From: Acidobacteriaceae bacterium
Lineage (GTDB): Bacteria; Acidobacteriota; Terriglobia; Terriglobales; Acidobacteriaceae
Direction: 5' to 3'
DNA length: 33,295 nucleotides
Assembly: GCA_030037475.1 (NCBI GenBank)
Contig: JASHRH010000266.1
Location: forward strand, 1-33,295
Shown: positions 27,038 to 33,295 of the stretch, piece after piece
Layout of the letters: every line of letters starts with the position of its first letter
Position numbering within the stretch: position 1 is the first letter of the stretch
The notes under the pieces: model-generated
Told to the model about the DNA's origin: nothing
Seen by the model: only the letters and a program-made list of their open reading frames with translations
Databases searched by the model: none
Position numbers and translations under genes: made by a program

Positions 27038-27911
27038 GCGGGTAATAGCCATAAGCGTAGTAATGCTCGGAGAGGTCGTTAATCCGCGTCTGGTTGAGTA
27101 CGCATCGGATGCTCTTCGTCTTATCGAGCGACTCGATCGCCTCCATCACCAGCCCCTGCTGCGTCGATTCCGCGCAGACGACCAGGATAACTTGCTCCAC
27201 CAGCCGACTGAGAACCACCGATTCGTTGGTGGCAAGGAGCGGCGAGGTGTCGAACAGGACGATACGCTGCCTATCGGCCTGGCCAAGAGCGCTTACGAGC
27301 TTCGCCATTCGATGACTCGAGAAGAGCTCCGGCGCGACGGTGGTGGGCCGGCCGGCGGACAGGCACGAGAGGCCCGGAATCTCGGTTTCGATCACGAGGT
27401 TCTCCGGGTCGACGCTCTCGTCCACTATAGCGTCGGTGATGCCTCGCTGGCCTTCGATCTTCAATACGGAGCTCATGTGGCGTTTAGCGACGTCAGCGTC
27501 CACCAACAGCACCGACAGGTCCCTCTCGCGGGCGATGCTGAGCGCCACGTTCAGCGCTACGAACGTCTTGCCCTCCCCGGCAACCGAGCTCGTGACCATT
27601 ATCAAATTTGCGCCGGGCCTCTCGACACCGTCGGTCCAGGCCGTTGCCGCTTCGAGCAACGGCCGCTTGATGCGGCGGATCTGTTCCTGAAAGCGATCGC
27701 TCGCGCCCTCCGGTGGAATGACGCCCTGCGCACGCAGCGTGTCCAACCCGAGCTCAACCGGTGCACGCGGGAGGTGCCGCTCTTTCGACGACTCGGCGAC
27801 GGACGCAATGAGATCACGGCGATGTGTTGCCTGCTGCCCATCCGGCGCATGCTCCTTTTTCACGGATTCCGAGCTTCGCTGCTTTCCGAGAGCGCGTTCG
27901 ATGATGCTCAT
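27015..27911 (-). CDS. XrtA-associated cytoplasmic tyrosine autokinase (BY-kinase; TIGR03018-like)
   Basis: Walker A SSVAGEGKT, Walker A' VLLVDADVAKR, Walker B IVLFDTSPLL, C-terminal Tyr cluster EHYYAYGYYPHDRPTDA. Confidence 0.93.
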   Translation of the reverse strand: MSIIERALGKQRSSESVKKEHAPDGQQATHRRDLIASVAESSKERHLPRAPVELGLDTLRAQGVIPPEGASDRFQEQIRRIKRPLLEAATAWTDGVERPGANLIMVTSSVAGEGKTFVALNVALSIARERDLSVLLVDADVAKRHMSSVLKIEGQRGITDAIVDESVDPENLVIETEIPGLSCLSAGRPTTVAPELFSSHRMAKLVSALGQADRQRIVLFDTSPLLATNESVVLSRLVEQVILVVCAESTQQGLVMEAIESLDKTKSIRCVLNQTRINDLSEHYYAYGYYPHDRPTDA

Positions 27912-27917
27912 CGGATG

Positions 27918-29513
27918 TCATCCCAAAAGAGCATGGGCCAGCTTGCTCAAGGGATCCGCGAGAGCGATCGTCATTCCGTAGACTGCGAACAGCCCGAAGC
28001 CCGCCACGCCCATCAGAACCCACTCTCGGCTCAGCACCGACGACCCGCGACGCCGCCTGATCAAGCTGATCGAGCCGAGCACCGGCAGCCCGGTCATGCT
28101 TGCCAGCATCGCGCGCGTGAGAAACACCGGCCGCAGCCCATTGAGGACCACTGCCACCGCCACACCAACCGCCACAGCCGCGGCCAGCACGCCCGTGATG
28201 AGCCAAGGCCGATCCGGCCCAGTCGCTATCAGCGGCTTCGTCGGCGGATCGATGATGCGGAATTTCACCTGGTCGCTGCTCGCTTCGGCCTGCTCGGAGA
28301 GCCTTGCGGAGTCGAGTCTTTGCAACAACTCTTGATACTGAGTCTTGGTCACTTCGTAGTCGCGTGTTAGCTGCGTGAATTGCGCTTCGACTGTCGGAAT
28401 CGTGCTCACCTTGGATTTCAGATCGCTGACCACGCGCTCCTCCTCGGCGATCTGCTCGTGAAGTTCAGCGACATCTACGTCCGTACTGCTCAGCTCCAGG
28501 CGCAGATTCTGATATACTGGATTTAAATCCAGTGCGTATGCCTGCGCCTGCGCGGCATCCTTAGGCCCGGTGGCCGGCGAGGAACTCGGCTTCGGTGCGC
28601 GTAGTGCTGCGGCCTTTTGCGCTTCCAGCCGCGCAATCGTTTGCTTGAGGGCGATGACACGCGGATATTCGTCGGTGTACTCGAGCAGCATTTGCGCGAG
28701 CTCATTCCGATAGTTGGCGATTTCGGCGTCGATTGAGCCGCCATCAGTTTCCGCATCCGACCCCGACGCGAAGAGTCCGAACGTCGGCTCCTCACCTTGC
28801 AGCTGCTTGCTCAGCTCGGTGCGCCGTTCCTCGGCGAGGCGAAGTTTCGACTCGAGGTCGGCAAGTTTCGAGCTCTCACTCTGCAGGCGGGTGAAGTAAT
28901 CGCCGGATTCCTGGCCCGGCATGAGGCCGACGTTGCGCCGCTTGAAGTCCGCGAGGCGGCCTTCGGCATCGCGCAGTCGACCCTCGTAGTCGTGAATCTG
29001 AGCCACCAAGAACTGTTGAGCAGAGCCGCTGTCCGCTTGCTTGATTCCGAGCGTATCCTCCATGAAGGCATCCAACAGATGCTGCACGACACTCTGGGCC
29101 ATGGCGGGGCTGCGGTCGGAGTAACGGAGCGAATAAACGTTGCCGCTGCCGTCGAGCGTGATCTCGCGCGAAAGCGAATCGATCAGCTTCTCTTGCTGCT
29201 CCGGTGTGTGCGCACGCTGCGCCAAATCGGTCTCGCGCGCCACCCGCTCCAGCTCCGTGCGGCCCTTCATCACGCGCGCCATCATGCTCACGCGGCTCTC
29301 CATGTCCGTGTTTACGGCCAACCCGTGGAGCAGCGGCTTGAGGACGGAGTCCGTATCCACGTAGACACTGGCCCTGGCCTCGTAGACATCGGGAAGCGCC
29401 ACGACAAATCCCCACCCGATGAAGGCGCAAGCCCACGCCGCCACGAGGGCATGCGTCCGGTACCGCCAGGATCCACGGACCTGCATCAACAGCTGAGCGA
29501 GCGTTTCTTTCAC
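27918..29513 (-). CDS. XrtA system polysaccharide chain-length determinant (Wzz-type; TIGR03007-like)
   Basis: N-terminal TM after short cytoplasmic segment, YEARASVYVDTDSVLKPLLHGLAVNTDMESRVSMMARVMKGRTELERVARETDL, long coiled coils, FRIIDPPTKPLIATGPDRPWLI before C-terminal TMs. Confidence 0.93.
   Translation of the reverse strand: MKETLAQLLMQVRGSWRYRTHALVAAWACAFIGWGFVVALPDVYEARASVYVDTDSVLKPLLHGLAVNTDMESRVSMMARVMKGRTELERVARETDLAQRAHTPEQQEKLIDSLSREITLDGSGNVYSLRYSDRSPAMAQSVVQHLLDAFMEDTLGIKQADSGSAQQFLVAQIHDYEGRLRDAEGRLADFKRRNVGLMPGQESGDYFTRLQSESSKLADLESKLRLAEERRTELSKQLQGEEPTFGLFASGSDAETDGGSIDAEIANYRNELAQMLLEYTDEYPRVIALKQTIARLEAQKAAALRAPKPSSSPATGPKDAAQAQAYALDLNPVYQNLRLELSSTDVDVAELHEQIAEEERVVSDLKSKVSTIPTVEAQFTQLTRDYEVTKTQYQELLQRLDSARLSEQAEASSDQVKFRIIDPPTKPLIATGPDRPWLITGVLAAAVAVGVAVAVVLNGLRPVFLTRAMLASMTGLPVLGSISLIRRRRGSSVLSREWVLMGVAGFGLFAVYGMTIALADPLSKLAHALLG
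28516..28533. repeat. 18-bp perfect palindrome ACTGGATTTAAATCCAGT inside the chain-length determinant CDS
   Basis: Direct reading; AT-rich centre in an otherwise GC-rich gene. Confidence 0.85.
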
Positions 29514-29526
29514 ACCTGCTCCCGGC

Positions 29527-30207
29527 TCAAAACATCGACTCGGGTATCACGAGCACGTCCCCGGGGCACATATCCTTGTTCTGGCTAATATCGCCCTTGT
29601 TGAGCAGGTCGCCGAGCCGGACGCGGATTTCGGTCAACTTCCCGTCCGCTGCCTTGCGGACAATTCGGGCGTGATTTAGCGAGGCGTAGGGAGAAAGCGC
29701 GCCGGCTTGAATCACGACGTCCATCACCTTGGTACCATTCTTGTAAGGAAGAGCCAGCGGCTTCTCGACCCCTTGGCCGACGATCTGGATCTGCTCGGCC
29801 AGCATGCCTACGAAATGCGTGACGATCACATTGACTTTCGGCGAGCGCAAATACTGCTTGAGCCTCTCCTCGATCGCGCGGGCTAGCTCGCTCGGCGTCT
29901 TGCCGGTCGCGGGCATCCGGTCTATCAGGGGCATCGAGATGAACCCATCCGGCCTCACCGGCACGTCGCCGCTCAGTTCCTTTTCGTTGAACACGAATAT
30001 GTCGAGCTCGTCCCCGGGTCCAATCTTGTATTCGGACTTGGGGCAGGCCTCTGACGAGGCAGGCGTTCCGCTCGGGCTGTGCCGCTGCGCGTCCGGCTGC
30101 GTTGCGGGGGCACTCATGCAGCTTGTCATGAGAACGGCGCTCGCGAACAGCACCGCGCCGAGCCGCGGCCATCGGAAACGTCTTCTGTCTTGATTGCTCG
30201 TCCTCAT
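29527..30207 (-). CDS. polysaccharide export lipoprotein (Wza-type, TIGR03027-like)
   Basis: Lipobox VLMTSC after signal peptide; YKIGPGDELDIFVFNEKELSGDVPVRPDGFISMPLIDRMPATGKTPSELARAIEERLKQYL; SLBB-like C-terminus. Start at internal Met 30207. Confidence 0.93.
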   Translation of the reverse strand: MRTSNQDRRRFRWPRLGAVLFASAVLMTSCMSAPATQPDAQRHSPSGTPASSEACPKSEYKIGPGDELDIFVFNEKELSGDVPVRPDGFISMPLIDRMPATGKTPSELARAIEERLKQYLRSPKVNVIVTHFVGMLAEQIQIVGQGVEKPLALPYKNGTKVMDVVIQAGALSPYASLNHARIVRKAADGKLTEIRVRLGDLLNKGDISQNKDMCPGDVLVIPESMF

Positions 30208-30264
30208 TCTGCGTCGCCCGTCCGGACAGCTCGCCTGCCAAGCTCTCGCCGCAATCCGGAGGCG

Positions 30265-30280
30265 GCATCGCTCTTGCCAG
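30265..30280 (-). promoter_or_regulatory. candidate sigma-54 (-24/-12) promoter upstream of the export/chain-length operon
   Basis: Minus strand reads TGGCAAGAGCGATGCC: GG-N10-GC spacing correct, -24 TGGCA-G and -12 TGC match the consensus TGGCACG-N4-TTGCW at 9 of 12 defined positions; about 60 nt upstream of ATG 30207. Confidence 0.4.
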
Positions 30281-30336
30281 TGATCGCCGGCGTATCCCCA
30301 TGCGTTGGAGTTGTTAGCTTTCGCTCTGTATCGATT

Positions 30337-30352
30337 CCCCTGCAATCAGGGG
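30337..30352. repeat. inverted repeat CCCCTG-CAAT-CAGGGG
   Basis: 6-bp arms with 4-nt loop in the same intergenic region. Confidence 0.85.
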
Positions 30353-30411
30353 TGACCGCTTCTGAGAGTCTCTGCCTTACCGTCTGTAATTCAGGGTGCC
30401 AAGATGGCCGC

Positions 30412-30430
30412 ACCAGCGCATTGCGCTGGT
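30412..30430. repeat. perfect inverted repeat ACCAGCGCA-T-TGCGCTGGT in the long divergent intergenic region
   Basis: 9-bp arms around a single T, read directly from the sequence. Confidence 0.9.
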
Positions 30431-31194
30431 TCTCACATTTCGTGAGTTGACAATATCATGGAATCGATCAGCGTTTCCCGCCGGAGCAACTAGCGGCAAG
30501 CGTAGAGGGGGCTGGCGGGTAGCGCAGTCCGGCGCCAGATGTGAGCTCCTGCAATGCGCAGCTCATTGTCGCAGGGTTGTCGATGGCCACGGATTGGTCA
30601 AGGCCGGTTGAAAGCTGGCCGTCGCGCTCCACGAGTGGGAATCCGCGCTCGTGAATTCGCCGCCAGCAATGGAGCTCACGGTTGGCGAGTCGTTGGATGC
30701 CGGATCGCCCTCGGCGTGCCAGCCCCGACCTCGCAGGCGATACGGACAAGTTCAAGCTAGGGATGGATAGAGCATCGCGCTTTCGGATGTTGTCGCCGCG
30801 CAGCGGAAACGCACCGCTGGAGAGGCCGCCCTTTCCCAAGTATCTGATTGTACGTGGATTATCTGGCCCGAGGACGCGGCACCGGGCCGCCCGACCGAGA
30901 CGTGCGGTAGCCTTGCATCGACCGGACCCCATCGAGCAGCCTCTGGCCACGGCAGTCCAGCGCGCCTCGGGGGTCGATCGAAGTCCATCGTGCGGCGAAG
31001 GCCTGGCGGATTCTGTCGAGACTCGTATGAGTCATCGGTGGAAACAGAACTCAAAGCGCTTTGCACGCATGCACGACTGCCGCTATCGGGGCTGCCCGAC
31101 AGCGATTGTGATGGCAAACACAGCGTAATGGGTCGTTGCGAGTAAGCTATTGTGCCCGTCCCGGCCCCCGCGCGAAGGAACGACGAGCATCGAG

Positions 31195-32778
31195 ATGACG
31201 CCGAACATGGCCCGGCGCCCGAGCCGTGGCGATACCTCATTCTACGGGGCGCAAATGGAACGAGTCCTGACACGCATCAGCGCGTCGCACACACGCGCCG
31301 TGGCACTGCTGGCTCTGCTGGCGGTCGCGGCCGGCTCGATCTGGCCGACGTGGCCGCCCCTTGCCAGAACGTGGCATGTGATGCCCGAGTACTCGTACTC
31401 GATGTTGCTCGTACCCTTCATCGCGTGTTGGATTGTCGCTCGTAGCGCTTCCCTTCCACCGCCCGCGGAGCGGATGAGCCGTCTCGCCGTCGTTCTGCTC
31501 CTCTCGAGCCTGGCGATATGGCTCGTGGCGTATCGGGCCGCAAGCGCGATTGGAGAGCAATTGCTGATTCCCATTGCCCTGTGGGCCGCGGTGTGGACGG
31601 CGTATGGTCTGCCGATTGCCGCTCGTCTCGCCGCACCGATTGCCTGCCTGTATTTCGCGATCCCGCTGTGGGAGTTTTTTGTTCCAGGGATGCAGCACAT
31701 GGCCGTGGTGGTCTCCGAGACCGCGCTCGGGTGGCTCGGGGTGCCCACGCACATCGACGGAGTCCTCGTGAGCATTCCGGAAGGCACGTTTCAAATTGCC
31801 GAGGGATGCGCTGGGCGCCGCTATCTCATCGTGGCCCTGACGATCGCAGGTCTATTTGCCGGCACGACCGGCATGCGGCCGTGGCGAGCGCTCGGATTCC
31901 TATGCCTTACCGCCATCCTCGCGTTGATCACGAACTGGCTGCGAGTGCTCACGGTGATCTACGCGGGGCACCTCACGGACATGCATAGTTATCTGGTCGC
32001 GCACGAGCATCTGAGCTTTGGGTGGGCCCTCTTCGCGGCCCTCATGGTGGTCATTTGCCTGATTGGCTCACGCCTGGCACCCGCCCGCGAGGCGGCCCCG
32101 GACACCGAGCTGCAGCGATCCACCCAGCCGAACGCCCGAGAGCTCCTCCTGCGGCCCGCTTTGCTCACCACTGTGCTCGTGCTCTGTATCCCCGGAATCG
32201 GGATCATATATGCCGAGAAGGTGGGCGCGTCCACGCTCGATCCGGCCGTCGATTCGAGCCTGAGCTGGCCCAAGAGCACGGGCGCCTGGCAGGGTCCACG
32301 GATATCCGACGACTACTGGCGCCCAATGTATCCCGGCGCCTCGGCCGAGCTACGCGCCAATTACGATGGCCCGAGCGGCGACGTCGAGGTCTTCGTCGCC
32401 CAGTATGAAGAAGCGAGGCGAGGCGCAAAGCTGATCAGCAGTGCCAATACGCTGGTTCCGGAGAATTGGATGGTCGTGCGCGACGGCCGGCTGGGACAAA
32501 GGCCGGGGGATGGAAGAGCCGGACGCGCGAAGGCCATGTGGGTGGAATCCCCAGGCGGGGAAACTTGGCTGATCAGCTACTGGTATCGAGTCGACAGGGT
32601 AGTGACGACGAGCCCTATCGCTGCGCAACTCGCATACGGCATTCTTTCCTGGAAAGGTCCGATCCTCTCTCGCATCGTGGCGGTCGCAACCCGGTGCGAG
32701 CGCCCGTGCGCCCAGAAGCGAATGGCACAGAAGGATTTCTGGAGCGCGGTCGGCTTCCCCTTGCTCGACGAGCCCTGA
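31195..32778 (+). CDS. xrtA: exosortase A with C-terminal EpsI domain; start uncertain (TTG 31150, ATG 31195 or ATG 31255)
   Basis: Multi-TM; catalytic-type motifs AEGCAGRRYLIVAL (Cys codon 31807-31809), TNWLRVLTVIYAGHL (Arg 31942-31944), HEHLSFGWALF (His 32008-32010); then EpsI-like LSWPKSTGAWQGPRISDDYWRPMYPGASAELRANYDGPSGDVEVFVAQY. Confidence 0.88.
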   Translation: MTPNMARRPSRGDTSFYGAQMERVLTRISASHTRAVALLALLAVAAGSIWPTWPPLARTWHVMPEYSYSMLLVPFIACWIVARSASLPPPAERMSRLAVVLLLSSLAIWLVAYRAASAIGEQLLIPIALWAAVWTAYGLPIAARLAAPIACLYFAIPLWEFFVPGMQHMAVVVSETALGWLGVPTHIDGVLVSIPEGTFQIAEGCAGRRYLIVALTIAGLFAGTTGMRPWRALGFLCLTAILALITNWLRVLTVIYAGHLTDMHSYLVAHEHLSFGWALFAALMVVICLIGSRLAPAREAAPDTELQRSTQPNARELLLRPALLTTVLVLCIPGIGIIYAEKVGASTLDPAVDSSLSWPKSTGAWQGPRISDDYWRPMYPGASAELRANYDGPSGDVEVFVAQYEEARRGAKLISSANTLVPENWMVVRDGRLGQRPGDGRAGRAKAMWVESPGGETWLISYWYRVDRVVTTSPIAAQLAYGILSWKGPILSRIVAVATRCERPCAQKRMAQKDFWSAVGFPLLDEP

Positions 32779-32835
32779 GCGTGGCATACCGCACGCGGCC
32801 ATGGCACGATGCATAACAACGGATAGAGACGCACC

Positions 32836-33295
32836 ATGAATGGCAAATACAGACGCGCAGCGAAATGCGTGCGGTTCCTCGGGACGCTGGCGGCTTGCGG
32901 AGCTCTTGCCGCGTGCGGAATCGGCAATAATCCGCAGAGAATGGCAGCGCGTGCGCAAAAGAATCTCGCTGCGCGGAATTTTCGTGCGGCGGCGGTCGAT
33001 CTGGAGAACCTGGTGGCGAGGCAGCCGAACAACGCGCGACTCCGCCTGGAGCTCGCTCAAGCTCAGCTTCACACAAATGCGCGCGAAGCGTCGGTGATCG
33101 ATTTCCGGACGGCTCAGCAGCTGGGCGCGCCGTGGACAGCCGTGTTGCCCGGCCTGGCCGAGGCTCTCCTCGATGAGGGCAAACCCCAGGCAGCTCTCGA
33201 CGAGCTCAACAAGCATCAAGCGGGCGGCACGGATGCCGAGCTGATTTCGCTGCGAGGCCGTGCCCTCGTCGCCCTCAGACAATTCAGCGATGCGC
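32836..33295 (+). CDS. prsT: TPR lipoprotein, PEP-CTERM system (PrsT-like); 3' end truncated by window
   Basis: My translation from ATG 32836: MNGKYRRAAKCVRFLGTLAACGALAACGIGNNPQRMAARAQKNLAARNFRAAAVDLENLVARQPNNARLRLELAQ..., with lipobox LAAC and TPRs. Open to the window edge, hence absent from the ORF track. Confidence 0.82.
   Translation, partial: MNGKYRRAAKCVRFLGTLAACGALAACGIGNNPQRMAARAQKNLAARNFRAAAVDLENLVARQPNNARLRLELAQAQLHTNAREASVIDFRTAQQLGAPWTAVLPGLAEALLDEGKPQAALDELNKHQAGGTDAELISLRGRALVALRQFSDA

Noticed and set aside
26886-28370. 494-aa plus-strand ORF
   Set aside because: Antisense to BY-kinase and chain-length determinant, which have clear family motifs.
30468-31273. Several 120-175-aa ORFs in the intergenic region
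   Set aside because: No start context, motif or protein-like composition; treated as non-coding pending blastx.
32802-32808. Perfect TGGCACG as a sigma-54 -24 element before prsT
   Set aside because: No GC at the required N10 spacing (following bases ATGCATAACA), so not a promoter by this criterion.
1-33295. CRISPR arrays, tRNA/rRNA genes, transposases/IS ends, retron or toxin-antitoxin genes
   Set aside because: No regularly spaced repeats, tRNA-like cloverleaf, rRNA signatures, transposase motifs or RT/nuclease motifs were seen on either strand; the locus reads as polysaccharide biosynthesis throughout.

Overview
The window is almost entirely an exosortase A (XrtA/EpsH)-associated exopolysaccharide locus from a GC-rich, probably proteobacterial genome. 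I recognise 26 coding regions; the first is truncated at its 5' end and the last at its 3' end. The calls rest on remembered family motifs in the translations; no database search was run. Recognisable parts are:
(i) a 10-gene minus-strand operon (30207->17448): polysaccharide export lipoprotein, chain-length determinant, BY-kinase, TIGR03016-like outer-membrane barrel, FemAB-like protein, two XrtA-type glycosyltransferases, intact amidotransferase, another GT4 and a CapK-like adenylate-forming enzyme;
(ii) a minus-strand operon (14445->10309): ACP, two XrtA-type hydrolases, GT4 and a GNAT-like protein;
(iii) a divergent plus-strand pair: asparagine-synthetase-like protein lacking the glutaminase Cys, plus a NodB deacetylase;
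(iv) acyl-CoA ligase, GT, PLP decarboxylase, TPR protein and O-glycosylation-type ligase at the left end;
(v) an XrtA-EpsI fusion and a PrsT-like TPR lipoprotein at the right end.
The least explained part is a divergent two-gene module (6265-10278) of Tat-exported proteins, one RIFT-barrel/lyase-like and one kelch-like. They share an ungapped PCPPS-x-V-x3-GG-x6-C motif just after the signal peptide. Other points of interest are a candidate sigma-54 promoter with upstream palindromes before the export operon, and the apparent absence of the usual XrtA ATPase and DUF3473 deacetylase at a tight OMP/FemAB junction.
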